Shown here in pieces: positions 51,638 through 60,932 of a stretch of DNA of 64,000 bases. Each line of letters begins with the position of its first letter. Position 1 is the stretch's first letter. The position numbers and the translations under genes are program-made. The notes under the pieces were generated by a model. That model made no database searches. It had not been told where the DNA came from and saw nothing but the letters and a program-made list of their open reading frames with translations. Source of the stretch: Nocardia australiensis (GTDB lineage: Bacteria; Actinomycetota; Actinomycetes; Mycobacteriales; Mycobacteriaceae); contig NZ_JAJFZM010000007.1 of the NCBI RefSeq assembly GCF_020733705.1, positions 62,001-126,000 on the forward strand, in the 5' to 3' direction.

Positions 51638-51680
51638 TGAGAATGTGTCTACTTGTAGACAGGATTCTCAATCTGTCTAC
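51638..51680. promoter_or_regulatory. Nested palindromic operator between tetR and monooxygenase
   Basis: The core TGTCTACTTGTAGACA (51646-51661) has perfect 7-bp arms. It is flanked by TGAGAAT (51638-51644) and ATTCTCA (51664-51670), a second pair of perfect arms. A further half-site TGTCTAC is at 51674-51680. Typical of a TetR operator. Confidence 0.65.
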
Positions 51681-51707
51681 TCACCTATCGGTGTGAAAGG
51701 AGTGGTG

Positions 51708-53084
51708 ATGTATCAACCGCGTACCGCGGTCATCGGCGCCGGGATCAGCGGGTTGACCGCCGGCAAGATGTTGCGCGACTACGGGGTGCCGTATGTGTGC
51801 TTCGAATCGTCCGACCGCGTCGGCGGCAACTGGGCATTCGGCAATCCGAACGGGCACAGCAGCGCCTACCGCTCACTGCATATTGACACCTCCAAGCACC
51901 AGCTGTCGTTCCGTGACTTCCCGATGCCGGAGGAATTTCCCGACTTCCCGCACCACACCCAGATCAAGCAGTATCTCGACGACTACTGCCGGGCCTTCGA
52001 TCTGAATCGATCAATCGAATTCGGCAACGGCGTCGAACACGCGCGCCGGCTGCCCGGTGGCGGCTGGGACCTGCGAACCCAGCGAGACGAGGTGCGGCAC
52101 TTCGACTTCCTGGTCGTGGCCAACGGTCATCACTGGGATCCGCGCTACCCGAAATTTCCGGGCGAGTTCACCGGCGAGACCATGCACGCGCACCACTACA
52201 TCGATCCCCGTACGCCGATGGAGTTCAGCGGCAAGCGGATCCTCGTTGTGGGCCTGGGCAACAGTGCGGCCGATATCGCGGTGGAACTGTCGTCGAAAGC
52301 GTTGGACAACAAGCTGACGCTGTCCACTCGCTCCGGGGCCTGGATCGTGCCGAAGTACATCGCGGGCCGGCCGGCCGACAAGTATTACCGCACCAGCCCG
52401 TATATCCCGTTCTCCTGGCAGCGCAAGATCGCGCAGTGGGGGCAGCCGCTGACGGCGGGCCGTCCCGAGAACTACGGTCTACCCAAACCCAACCACAAAT
52501 TCTTCGAAGCGCATCCGACGCAGTCGGTCGAGCTGCCGTTGCGTCTGGGTTCCGGTGATGTCATACCCAAACCCGATATCGACCGATTCGACGGAGCGAC
52601 AGTACATTTCGCCGACGGCACAGCCGATGATTTCGACATCATCATCTACGCCACCGGTTACAACATCACCTTCCCTTTCTTCGATCCGGACTTCATCAGC
52701 GCACCGGACAACCGCATCGACCTCTACAAGCGAATGTTCCTGCCCGGCATGGAGGATCTGGTGTTCGCCGGATTCGCTCAGTCCACACCGACACTGTTCC
52801 CCTTCGTGGAGTGTCAAGCGCGGCTGATCGGAGCCTATGCCGTAGGCCGGTACCGCCTACCGTCGGCGGACACGATGCGTCAGGTGATCGTGGCCGAACA
52901 GCAGCACTACACGGGGCATATGGTGCCCAGTGCCCGGCACACCCAGCAGGTGGACTACTTCCTCTACGAGCACGATATGCGGGCGCGCGAGATCCCCGCC
53001 GGTGCGCGGCGAGCGCGGGTGCAGGGCCCGCCCGCGTGGGCGAGAGTAGCGGAGACCGACGAACCGGTGGGAGTGCGGCAGTGA
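51708..53084 (+). CDS. Flavin-containing monooxygenase
   Basis: 458 residues from ATG 51708 (AAGGAG upstream). FAD site: AVIGAGISGLTAGKML at the N-terminus. FMO identifying motif: FTGETMHAHHYIDP (FxGxxxHxxxY) near residue 160. NADPH site: KRILVVGLGNSAADIAVELS near 185. Together these place it in class B monooxygenases of the FMO branch, with Tyr where Baeyer-Villiger enzymes have Trp. It oxygenates a soft nucleophile or a ketone. The stop overlaps the next gene's GTG start, and the operon continues with a hydrolase and an SDR. Confidence 0.88.
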   Translation: MYQPRTAVIGAGISGLTAGKMLRDYGVPYVCFESSDRVGGNWAFGNPNGHSSAYRSLHIDTSKHQLSFRDFPMPEEFPDFPHHTQIKQYLDDYCRAFDLNRSIEFGNGVEHARRLPGGGWDLRTQRDEVRHFDFLVVANGHHWDPRYPKFPGEFTGETMHAHHYIDPRTPMEFSGKRILVVGLGNSAADIAVELSSKALDNKLTLSTRSGAWIVPKYIAGRPADKYYRTSPYIPFSWQRKIAQWGQPLTAGRPENYGLPKPNHKFFEAHPTQSVELPLRLGSGDVIPKPDIDRFDGATVHFADGTADDFDIIIYATGYNITFPFFDPDFISAPDNRIDLYKRMFLPGMEDLVFAGFAQSTPTLFPFVECQARLIGAYAVGRYRLPSADTMRQVIVAEQQHYTGHMVPSARHTQQVDYFLYEHDMRAREIPAGARRARVQGPPAWARVAETDEPVGVRQ

Positions 53085-54037
53085 CGAAGAAATATCAGCA
53101 GGTCAGCTTTTCATCCCACGGAACACAATGCGACGCATGGTATTTCGCCGGTGCGCCCGATGGCCCATTCGACGGGGCGGCGGGTCGCCCCGTCGTGGTG
53201 ATGGCCCACGGATTCGGCGGCACCAAGGATGCCGGGCTGGAACCGTTCGCCGAACGGCTCGGCGCGGCCGGGCTGGCCGTGTTCGCCTTCGACTATCGGG
53301 GATTCGGAACCTCCGACGGGCACCCGCGGCAGCGGGTTTCGATGGCAGGTCAGGCAGAGGACTATCGTGCGGCTTTGAACGCGGCGGCCGCCCAGCCCGG
53401 TGTCGACCCGAATCGCTTGGTGGTATGGGGTATTTCGCTATCCGGCGGGCACGCGCTCACGGTGGCCGCCGAGCGCCGTGACGTCTGCGCGGTGGTTGCG
53501 GTGGTCCCACTGGTGAACGGATTAGCCGCGGGCCGAACTGCATTCGGTCAGGTAGGCGCCGCGGCGATCGCGAAATCCACCGTGTCGAGCGTCCGCAGCG
53601 CGGTCGCGGGCCGATTCGGTGGGCGCCGGGTCATGATCCCGCTGGTCGGCCGGCCGGGGGCGCAGGCCGCGCTGACCGCCGACGGATATTACGAGAGCTA
53701 TACCGCGTTGGCCGGGCCATCGTGGCGTAACGAGGTGGATGCGGCGATCGGGCTGGAACTGGGCAGCTATCGTGCCGACCGGCGGGCCGCCCACATCACC
53801 GCGCCGGTGCTGATGCAGATCGCCGATTTCGACCGGGCCGCCCCGGCACACGCCGCGGCCAAGGCGGCTTTCGCCGCCCGCGCGGAGGTCCGCCACTATC
53901 CGTGTGACCACTTCGACGTGTTCGCCGGTAGCGACTGGTTCGATACCGTGCTCGATCATCAATTACATTTTCTGATACGACATCTCACCGATGCCGCGCG
54001 TGACTCGCAGGCTTCGGGCAGGAAGGTGAAGGCATGA
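53081..54037 (+). CDS. Alpha/beta hydrolase
   Basis: 318 residues from GTG 53081 (GTGA overlap with the monooxygenase stop). Oxyanion region VVVMAHGFGGTKD, FAFDYRGFGTSDG, nucleophile elbow VWGISLSGGHALTVA, acid ADFDRAAPAH and His in YPCDHFDVFAG. Resembles dienelactone-hydrolase/acetyl-xylan-esterase-like serine hydrolases. In this operon it could hydrolyse an ester or lactone formed by the monooxygenase. Overlaps the SDR gene by four bases. Confidence 0.88.
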   Translation: MTKKYQQVSFSSHGTQCDAWYFAGAPDGPFDGAAGRPVVVMAHGFGGTKDAGLEPFAERLGAAGLAVFAFDYRGFGTSDGHPRQRVSMAGQAEDYRAALNAAAAQPGVDPNRLVVWGISLSGGHALTVAAERRDVCAVVAVVPLVNGLAAGRTAFGQVGAAAIAKSTVSSVRSAVAGRFGGRRVMIPLVGRPGAQAALTADGYYESYTALAGPSWRNEVDAAIGLELGSYRADRRAAHITAPVLMQIADFDRAAPAHAAAKAAFAARAEVRHYPCDHFDVFAGSDWFDTVLDHQLHFLIRHLTDAARDSQASGRKVKA

Positions 54038-54813
54038 CGAACACCAGCGACGCGCATACTCGCTCGGCCATGGTGATCGGTGGCGGGTCCGGTATCGGTC
54101 TGGCCACCGCACATGTACTGGCGCGTGACGGCTACCGGGTAACGGTCGCCGACGTGAATCTCGAAGCGGCCCGGACCGTAGCCGCCGATATCGGCGACAC
54201 CGCGACCGCGATCGGTCTCGATGTGACCGACGAAGCGTCGGTCGCCGCGGGATTCGCGGATGCGCGGGATCTGCACGCGGTGGTGAACTGTGCGGGACTG
54301 TCGCTACCGGGCCAGATCACCGAACTCGAACTGGCACACTGGAAGACCACCGTCGATGTGTGTCTGACCGGGACGTTCCTGGTGATCAAATATGCCGGCC
54401 GGCATCTCGAGGACGGCGGCAGCATCACCTGCATCGCCTCGCTCAACGGCCGTCAACCGGGCACCGGAATGGCGGGCTACTGTGCCGCCAAGGCAGGTGT
54501 GCTGATGTTGGTCGAGGTCGCGGCATTGGAGCTGGCGGCGCGCGGAATTCGCGTCAACGCCATCAATCCCGGTCTGGTCGACACCCCGCTCGTCGCCGGG
54601 ATAGCCTTCGTGCCCGGGCTCACCGAGGAATATCTGGAAAACACGCCATTGGGGCGCAGCGGCCATCCCGAGGAGATCGCGGAGGCCGCAGCGTACCTCG
54701 CTTCCGAGCGTGCCGCCTGGATGACCGGATCGGCCATCGACCTCAATGGCGGGGCTCATCTCAAGCGCTATCCGGATATGCTGGCACGGGTGCGGGCGAT
54801 GGGGGAGAGCTAG
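54034..54813 (+). CDS. SDR oxidoreductase
   Basis: 259 residues. GGGSGIG cofactor turn, VNCAGLS, catalytic Ser in TCIASLNGRQPGTGMA and YCAAKAGVLMLVE, then NPGLVDTPLVAGIA and DLNGGAHLKRY. It probably interconverts an alcohol and ketone feeding or following the monooxygenase. Last gene of the operon; its last 53 bp overlap the convergent mqo gene. Confidence 0.88.
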   Translation: MTNTSDAHTRSAMVIGGGSGIGLATAHVLARDGYRVTVADVNLEAARTVAADIGDTATAIGLDVTDEASVAAGFADARDLHAVVNCAGLSLPGQITELELAHWKTTVDVCLTGTFLVIKYAGRHLEDGGSITCIASLNGRQPGTGMAGYCAAKAGVLMLVEVAALELAARGIRVNAINPGLVDTPLVAGIAFVPGLTEEYLENTPLGRSGHPEEIAEAAAYLASERAAWMTGSAIDLNGGAHLKRYPDMLARVRAMGES

Positions 54814-56308
54814 ACGCCAATCCGAGGACCTGCCCGGTCCGCTCGAGATTGTCATCTACGCGGTGCTGGTCGATACCAACCGGCGAGGTCATGGCCGGCA
54901 TCATCTTGTGAAGCATCGGCTCCCACCGGACCTTTTCGCGGGGGAAGCACCGCGCGAGAAGGTCGATCATGATCGCGGGGGCCGTCGACGCACCGGGAGA
55001 GGCGCCCAGTAGCCCGGCGATCGTCCCATCGGCCCCGGTGACCAGTTCAGTGCCGAAGGTGAGGACGCCGACGTTGCGAGCGTCCGGCTTGACCAACTGT
55101 GCGCGTTGCCCGGCCTGGACCAGATACCAGTCGGCGGGGTCGGCGGTCGGGTAGAACCGTTGCAGCTGTGCGAATTTCGCGCGGCGCGTGGAGAACAGTT
55201 GCCCGATCAGATAGCGAACCAGTGCCAGGTTCTGGATGCCGGCCGCCAGCAGGACCGCGATATTGCGGAAGCGCAGAGTGGTGAACAGGTCGATGAGGCG
55301 GCCGTGTTTGAGCAACCGAGTGCTGAATGTGGCGTAGGGGCCGAACAACAGCGATTCCCGGCCGTCGACCACGCGTTTGTCCATGTGCGGCACCGACATC
55401 GGCGGCGCGCCGAGCGACGCCTGGCTGTAGATCTTCGCATCATGGCGGCTGACCACGTCGGGATTGTCGGTCCGCAGGAACTGCGCGCCGAAAGGAAAGA
55501 CTGCATAGCCACGGACTTCGGGCAGGCGTGCCTTCTGCAGTAGCTTGAGGGCATAGCCGCCCGCACCGACGAATACGAACCTGGCTCGAACGGTGAAGCG
55601 CCGCTTGGCACCGCGGTCCCGGCCCGTGATCGTCCAGATCCCCTCCGGGTCGCGATTCAGTCCGATCACCTCATGCTCGAGCTTCACCCGTGCACCAGCC
55701 TTGGTCATCACATCGACCAATGCACCGGTCAGAGCACCGAAGTCGACGTCGGTGCCGACTTCGTATCGGGTGGCGGCCACTGGCTCGGTGCGGTCGCGGC
55801 CGGCCATCAGCAGCGGCGCCCACTCGGCGATCACCTCGGGATCCTCGCTGTACCGCATCGCCGAGAACAGCGGCAATGACCGCAGTGTCTGGAATCGGCG
55901 ACGCAGATAGGTCACGTCACGGTCGCCGAACACGACGTCCATATGCGGGGCAGGGTTGATGAATGCGGCAGGTTCGGTGACGGGGCCGTCCTCGACCAGC
56001 GCGGCCCAGAACTGCCGCGACAGATGAAACAGCCCGCCGATCTGCTCGGCCTTCGCCGGATCGTCCGGATCGGGCATGTAGTTCAATTCGCACAACCCCG
56101 AATGCCCGGTCCCGGCGTTGTTCCACGCATTCGAGCTCTCCGCCGCGATCTGTTCGAGGCGTTCGAACATGACCATCGAACAGTCCGGTTGAACCTTGGC
56201 GATCATGGCGCCCAGCGTCGCGGACATGATGCCACCCCCGATCAGAACTACGTCCAGAATACCCTCCGGGACAACCGGTTTCGGATTCTCGGTGTGCGCT
56301 ACGTGCAT
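54761..56308 (-). CDS. mqo: Malate:quinone oxidoreductase
   Basis: 515 residues. FAD-binding start DVVLIGGGIMSATLGAMIAK, then FERLEQIAAESSNAWNNAGT and GHSGLCELNYMPD, which are diagnostic of Mqo; later AKIYSQASLGAPPMSVPHMD and FGPYATFSTRLLKHG. The membrane-associated enzyme oxidises malate to oxaloacetate and reduces quinone. The C-terminus ends with a short Ser/Pro-rich tail that overlaps the SDR gene. A LysR gene is divergent, 91 bp away, and probably controls it. Confidence 0.93.
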   Translation of the reverse strand: MHVAHTENPKPVVPEGILDVVLIGGGIMSATLGAMIAKVQPDCSMVMFERLEQIAAESSNAWNNAGTGHSGLCELNYMPDPDDPAKAEQIGGLFHLSRQFWAALVEDGPVTEPAAFINPAPHMDVVFGDRDVTYLRRRFQTLRSLPLFSAMRYSEDPEVIAEWAPLLMAGRDRTEPVAATRYEVGTDVDFGALTGALVDVMTKAGARVKLEHEVIGLNRDPEGIWTITGRDRGAKRRFTVRARFVFVGAGGYALKLLQKARLPEVRGYAVFPFGAQFLRTDNPDVVSRHDAKIYSQASLGAPPMSVPHMDKRVVDGRESLLFGPYATFSTRLLKHGRLIDLFTTLRFRNIAVLLAAGIQNLALVRYLIGQLFSTRRAKFAQLQRFYPTADPADWYLVQAGQRAQLVKPDARNVGVLTFGTELVTGADGTIAGLLGASPGASTAPAIMIDLLARCFPREKVRWEPMLHKMMPAMTSPVGIDQHRVDDNLERTGQVLGLASSSPPSPAPVPAYPDSA

Positions 56309-56399
56309 GCGGATACCTCCCTGATTGCGGTGTCGAGGGAATCGTCACGCACCCAGAATCATCCGTCTACAACCAAGACTGGGCGGATACCATCCAAGG

Positions 56400-57323
56400 G
56401 TGGATGAATTGCTGTCAGCCGAGGTCGAGGCGTTGGTGCCACTGCTGGCGGCATTCGATGCCACCGCTGGTGAGGGCCACATCACACGCGCAGCGCAACT
56501 ATTGGGAGTCCCGCAGTCCTCGCTGAGCCGACGGTTGAAAACCGTCGAGAAGACCCTCGGAGTGCAGCTGTTTCAACCGGCGGGGCGGGGTATCGCGCTC
56601 ACTGCGGCCGGACGCGAGCTGTTCGAACGCACCCGCTGCCTCATGCGCTCCCTCGACGATGCCGTCAGCGTGGTGCGCAGCAACGCCGACCCCGACAGCG
56701 GACTTGTCCGGTTCGGGTTCCCACTCACACTAGGACCGATCAGTGTGCCCTCGCTGCTCGCTGACTTCCACGCCAGCGCACCCCGAATCCGACTCCACCT
56801 GGTCCAGGCCCACGGTGAAGCACTCGCCGAACAGATCCGGGATGGCCGGCTCGATCTCGCCGTGATGATCCCCTCACCCACCGACCTGCCAGCAATAGCG
56901 CTGGGACACCAGCGCATTCACCTCTACGTCGCACGCCTCCACCGTCTCGCCACCCACGACACCATCGACCTCGCCGACCTGTCCGGCGAAACCTTCATCG
57001 CCAACCCGCCGACCTACCATCTGCGGCGTATGCTCGACTCCTGGTGCGCCGAGGCCGGATTCACGCCGAACGTCGCATTCGAGATCACCGAATTCGAAAC
57101 CTTGCGCTCCCTCGTCGCCCACAACCTCGGCGTCGCGCTGCTCCCTGAGCCCGAAACCCCACACCCCGACCTTTGTCGCATCACCCTCACCGCCCCCTGT
57201 GACCGCACAATCGGCCTCGTCGCCGGAAACCACCGACCCACCCCAGCAGTCGCGCGCCTCCACGGCTACATCGCCCAGCATGCGCTGACGCACATAAACA
57301 GATCGGGCACCCAAACGAGGTGA
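56400..57323 (+). CDS. LysR-family regulator next to mqo
   Basis: 307 residues from GTG 56400 (the frame is open to 56325). N-terminal helix-turn-helix: GHITRAAQLLGVPQSSLSRR, TVEKTLGVQLFQPAGRGIAL. Effector domain: LVRFGFPLTLGPISVPSLLA, GRLDLAVMIPSP, HNLGVALLPEPE. Divergent from mqo, with ATCCG (56361-56365) and CGGAT (56384-56388) forming an inverted repeat between them. Likely regulates mqo in response to a carbon source. Confidence 0.87.
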   Translation: MDELLSAEVEALVPLLAAFDATAGEGHITRAAQLLGVPQSSLSRRLKTVEKTLGVQLFQPAGRGIALTAAGRELFERTRCLMRSLDDAVSVVRSNADPDSGLVRFGFPLTLGPISVPSLLADFHASAPRIRLHLVQAHGEALAEQIRDGRLDLAVMIPSPTDLPAIALGHQRIHLYVARLHRLATHDTIDLADLSGETFIANPPTYHLRRMLDSWCAEAGFTPNVAFEITEFETLRSLVAHNLGVALLPEPETPHPDLCRITLTAPCDRTIGLVAGNHRPTPAVARLHGYIAQHALTHINRSGTQTR

Positions 57324-57611
57324 AAGTGACCCACGCGCCATCACCGTCCGCAACGCGGCCGAGAGGGCGCGCCACCTCATTCAGTCGGAAACATTCGCGA
57401 GACGCACTGGGCCGCTGGCGATCCCCGCAGGTCGGATTCCGTCGAATCTGTAACGGTTGCCGTGTACGCGGCAATGTCGGTAACCTCGCCAATCCGACTA
57501 CCTGCAGCTACTACTGGAATCCTCCCATTGTGACGCTCGGCGACCCGCCACCGGATTTCGAGGCAATTGCCTGCGACTGAATGTGTTCGCGAGGGTTTCG
57601 GTACGCGGATT

Positions 57612-57635
57612 TGACCTCAATATATGTTGAGGTCA
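57612..57635 (+). promoter_or_regulatory. MerR/SoxR-type operator and promoter
   Basis: TGACCTCAA (57612-57620) and TTGAGGTCA (57627-57635) are perfect 9-bp arms with a 6-bp spacer. TTGACC at 57611 can serve as -35, so the palindrome lies over the promoter spacer as in MerR/SoxR-controlled genes (CCTCAA...TTGAGG). No MerR gene is in the window. Confidence 0.55.
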
Positions 57636-57647
57636 GATGCTGCTGGT

Positions 57648-58238
57648 ATGACTACTTCAACAGCGCCGCTGCATCTGGCCGTGATCATCGGCAGCACTCG
57701 GGCCGGACGATTCGGGCCAACCGTTGCCAACTGGTTTGTCGGACGGGCGGCCGAGCGAACGGACCTCACCGTCGATGTCATCGATCTGGCGCAGGCGCGG
57801 CTGCCGGTGGATCTCTCGCACGATCCGGACGTCCGGGGGGCGCAGGCATTGGCCGACGTGGGCGGGCGACTCGGTGACGCGGACGCATTCGTGGCGGTGA
57901 CCCCGGAATACAACCACAGCTACCCGGCCGCGCTGAAGAACGCGATCGACTGGCACTTCACCCAGTGGCAGGCCAAGCCGATCGGATTCGTCTCCTACGG
58001 CGGGCTTTCGGGCGGCTTGCGTGCGGTAGAACACCTCAAGCAGGTGTTTACCGAACTGCATGCGGTTCCGGTCCGCGACAGCGTGAGTTTTCACGGTGCC
58101 GCACAGCAATTCGACGCGAAGGGCCGCCCAACCGACCAGATCGCCGCAGCCACGGCCGCGACCAGGTTGCTCGATCAGCTCGCCTGGTTCGGCCGTGCGT
58201 TGCGGGTCGCTCGTGCGGAGCATCCGTATGCCGCCTGA
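57648..58238 (+). CDS. NADPH-dependent FMN reductase
   Basis: 196 residues from ATG 57648 (ATG 57624 lies inside the palindrome and is less likely). HLAVIIGSTRAGRFGPTVAN is the FMN-phosphate loop, and VAVTPEYNHSYPAALKNAID the second flavin motif of the NADPH-dependent FMN/azo/chromate reductase family; SYGGLSGGLRAVEHL is typical. It reduces quinones, flavins or metal oxyanions. A redox-type operator in front fits a stress role. Confidence 0.88.
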   Translation: MTTSTAPLHLAVIIGSTRAGRFGPTVANWFVGRAAERTDLTVDVIDLAQARLPVDLSHDPDVRGAQALADVGGRLGDADAFVAVTPEYNHSYPAALKNAIDWHFTQWQAKPIGFVSYGGLSGGLRAVEHLKQVFTELHAVPVRDSVSFHGAAQQFDAKGRPTDQIAAATAATRLLDQLAWFGRALRVARAEHPYAA

Positions 58239-58248
58239 GTCGGATCCG

Positions 58249-58292
58249 CGGCGAGCTGCGTCGGCTGTCATGGCAACCGACGCGGCTCGCCG
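58249..58292. terminator. Strong bidirectional hairpin
   Basis: CGGCGAGCTGCGTCGG (58249-58264) pairs with CCGACGCGGCTCGCCG (58277-58292) over 16 bp with one T/G mismatch and a 12-base loop. It separates the convergent FMN-reductase and carboxylesterase genes. Confidence 0.7.
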
Positions 58293-58353
58293 TAAATGCT
58301 GATCCACGTTGCGTGATCGCCGCCGCCCACCAGACGGTGAGGCCGGGCATCGG

Positions 58354-59844
58354 TTAGCCGAGAGCTGCCCGCAATGCGGCGAGTTCCTCGCCGCGCGGGT
58401 TGCTCACCACCGCCGATTCGGGCGCGTCGAAGGTCTGGACCAACTGGGTATCGGGTTCGAATCGGGGCCAACCCGGGTCGCCTCCACGGGCGAAAGAGAC
58501 CCAGGCCGAATGGATTTCGTCGGCGAGCGGTTGCGGCGGGTTCGGGCCGGTCAGGGAGTGGGCCGCGGGAAGTGCGTCGAAGACGAACGGGATTTCCAGT
58601 ACGTGGCAGGCGCCGAGGCCCTCGATCCCGGACGGCCACGCGAACTCATAGGTGTAGGTCGGACGACCTGCCGCAGCGTTGGCGTGTGCCAAATCCAAAG
58701 TGTCCAGACCGAAGGCGCGGTCGGTCACTATGGCGGCGAATATTTCGGCGGGAGATTGCGTCGGGCGATTGGCGGCGTAGAGGTCCGCGAGATCGGGCGA
58801 TAGGCCATACCGGGTGAGCATGTGGGGCAGGGTGTCGGTGGTGATCGCGGCGGCGATTCCCGTCGGCACGATGAAGAAGCGGAATTCGTCACGGGTGCTG
58901 CCCGCGATCAGCGGCACCGCCCGGTCAGGATGTGCGGCAAGGACATTCGTTGCCGGTCCTTCGATCACATCACCGTCCAGCACCGGGAACAGGCTCATGA
59001 TGCCGAGTCCATTGCTGATGATCGACTCGCCCCAGCGCGCCGGATCGGGATCCGACACCAGCTCCAAAGTGGTGGCGTCCTGTGCGGCTTGCAGCTCGGA
59101 TGGTCCGAGCTTGCCGAAAGCGTCGGCGGTCGGATCGATACTGAGCTTGGCGGCCAGCTGTTTCGCGAGTTTCGCGGCATCCTCGGCCGTGGCGAGAGTG
59201 GAACCATTGCCGCTCTGCATGATTGCCCGATGAAAGAGCCCGCGCGAACGTGGTGAGGTAACCAGTGCCGCCACGCTTATCCCACCGGCGGACTCACCGA
59301 AAATGGTGACGTTGTTCGGGTCGCCGCCGAACGCTTCGATGTTCTCCTGCACCCAGGCAAGCGCGAACAACTGATCATGCAGCCCCCGGTTCAGTGGCGC
59401 GCCCTCGATGGCGGCGAATCCGGAGATGCCGAGTCGGTAGTTGATGGAAACCAGCACGATCCCGTCCCGCGCGAAGGATGTGCCGTCATAGATGGTGCGG
59501 GCATTCGAACCGCGAACGAACGCACCGCCGTGGATCCACACCATGACCGGCAGACCCGAGCCACCCGGATCCGGTGACCAGACATTGACGTTCAGGTATT
59601 CGTCTCCCGGTATTCCATCGCTGCCGATCAGCGCATCAATCGGGGCCTGATAGGGCGACTGCGCACACGTCGCCCCGTAGGTGAGGGCATCGCGGACCCC
59701 CGACCAGTCCGGTGCCCGGCTCGGCAGCTGGAACCTCGTCGGCCCAACGGGCGCGGCGGCATACGGAACGCCGAGAAAGGCACTGACACCAGCGTCGGTC
59801 CGGCCGCGGATCTTGCCGCCGGTGACGGAAACAATCGGTTCCAT
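58354..59844 (-). CDS. Type-B carboxylesterase
   Basis: 496 residues, with no signal peptide. GRTDAGVSAFLGVPYAAAPV, LPVMVWIHGGAFVRGSN, the nucleophile motif VTIFGESAGGISVAALV (Ser about 190), and a later catalytic Glu and His region (STRDEFRFF, GACHVLEIPFVFDA). It hydrolyses carboxylic esters, often xenobiotic. Leftward, facing a small CxxC protein gene. Confidence 0.92.
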   Translation of the reverse strand: MEPIVSVTGGKIRGRTDAGVSAFLGVPYAAAPVGPTRFQLPSRAPDWSGVRDALTYGATCAQSPYQAPIDALIGSDGIPGDEYLNVNVWSPDPGGSGLPVMVWIHGGAFVRGSNARTIYDGTSFARDGIVLVSINYRLGISGFAAIEGAPLNRGLHDQLFALAWVQENIEAFGGDPNNVTIFGESAGGISVAALVTSPRSRGLFHRAIMQSGNGSTLATAEDAAKLAKQLAAKLSIDPTADAFGKLGPSELQAAQDATTLELVSDPDPARWGESIISNGLGIMSLFPVLDGDVIEGPATNVLAAHPDRAVPLIAGSTRDEFRFFIVPTGIAAAITTDTLPHMLTRYGLSPDLADLYAANRPTQSPAEIFAAIVTDRAFGLDTLDLAHANAAAGRPTYTYEFAWPSGIEGLGACHVLEIPFVFDALPAAHSLTGPNPPQPLADEIHSAWVSFARGGDPGWPRFEPDTQLVQTFDAPESAVVSNPRGEELAALRAALG

Positions 59845-59988
59845 GAGACTCCTTCGTCAGCGTCGATTGTCTACTCTGTACCGCCGACCGGCCAGGAATC
59901 GGTAGAGACCGATGTCGCAATCTCTACTACAGGTCGTAGTTTCGCGGTACGGTAAAGAAGTGGCCGACGACAGCGTGGGGAGCAGCGA

Positions 59989-60540
59989 ATGAGAGCTATT
60001 ACCAGGACACGGCATTACGTGCAGGCTATACGGCAGACTCGGCGACATCGGATGGATTTGGTCGGCTGGTTGGCGCGCAGACCATTGCTGCTGCTCGGCT
60101 CCGTCGGATACGAGACCGCCATGCTGTTGAGCAATCGCCTCGAGCCGAAGCTCAAGGATCTCGCCGAGCTGAAGGCCGCCGGCATGGTGAGCTGCGAATT
60201 CTGTCTGGATATCGGCTCCGTGCTAGCCCGAGCGAGCGGCCTCACCGAATCGCAGATCACCGACTTGCCGCGATACGCGACCAGTGACGCCTACAACGAA
60301 CTGGAGAAGCTGGTGATCGCGTTCGCCGAAGGTATGACGACCACACCGGTGGTCGGAACCGAACTCGAGGAATTGCGCACGCGGTTGCTCGTCCACCTGT
60401 CGGAGGCGCAAGTCGCCGAGTTGGCGGCGACCGTTGCCTGGGAAAACCAGCGCGCTCGGGTGAACCAGGCGCTCGGCGTGCGTCCGACAGGAATGTCTGA
60501 CGGCATGACCTGTGCGCTGCCGGAGCGGCCGGTCGGGTAG
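59989..60540 (+). CDS. Carboxymuconolactone decarboxylase-like protein (CxxC)
   Basis: 183 residues. The core LKDLAELKAAGMVSCEFCLD has Cys69 and Cys72, and VAELAATVAWENQRARVNQA follows, as in AhpD-like peroxidase-related proteins of about this length. A basic N-terminus (RTRHYVQAIRQTRRHR) precedes it. It may act as a thiol reductase. Divergent from the carboxylesterase, from which it is 144 bp away. Confidence 0.83.
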   Translation: MRAITRTRHYVQAIRQTRRHRMDLVGWLARRPLLLLGSVGYETAMLLSNRLEPKLKDLAELKAAGMVSCEFCLDIGSVLARASGLTESQITDLPRYATSDAYNELEKLVIAFAEGMTTTPVVGTELEELRTRLLVHLSEAQVAELAATVAWENQRARVNQALGVRPTGMSDGMTCALPERPVG

Positions 60541-60640
60541 CCGCGCACGAGTCGTCGCCGAGGAAGTCCTCGAGCAGGATTAGCAGGGCTTCGGGAGCGT
60601 CGAGCGGAATGATGTGACGTACATGGGTGACGACCGGCGC
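60540..60640 (-). pseudogene. Possible alpha/beta-hydrolase C-terminal scrap
   Basis: Leftward the text VTHVRHIIPLDAPEALLILL then EDFLGDD resembles the last helix of alpha/beta hydrolases (HxxPLDAPEALLxLLEDFL). No stop follows in place and no upstream domain is found. May be a relic or chance. Confidence 0.3.
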
Positions 60641-60865
60641 CGCTGGCGAGATCGGTGGCTTGGTCGACCTGCTGAACTCGGTAGTGCCGTACACATACGC
60701 ACAATAGTCGCCAGGTTCTCAGGAAACTCTCAACAAACCTGCGCTCAGATCTCAGGACCGGCCCGTTCAATGATCCGTAGCTGCCCCGCCGGTCCGCTCT
60801 AGCCTGGCGGGGCAGCGCCAGCTTCGGATGGTCGGCGCGGCGCCTGGAAGGTCGGTGGCGACGCG

Positions 60866-60905
60866 GAACGGTCCTGATCCGCGTCGCCGCGCATCAGGAC
60901 CGTTC
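60866..60905 (-). terminator. Hairpin downstream of the resuscitation-promoting factor gene
   Basis: GAACGGTCCTGAT (60866-60878) and ATCAGGACCGTTC (60893-60905) are perfect 13-bp arms; part of the 14-base loop can pair as well. It lies 27 bases past the rpf stop. Confidence 0.7.
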
Positions 60906-60932
60906 TCGACGCTGTATCAGAGGTCGAAGCCC

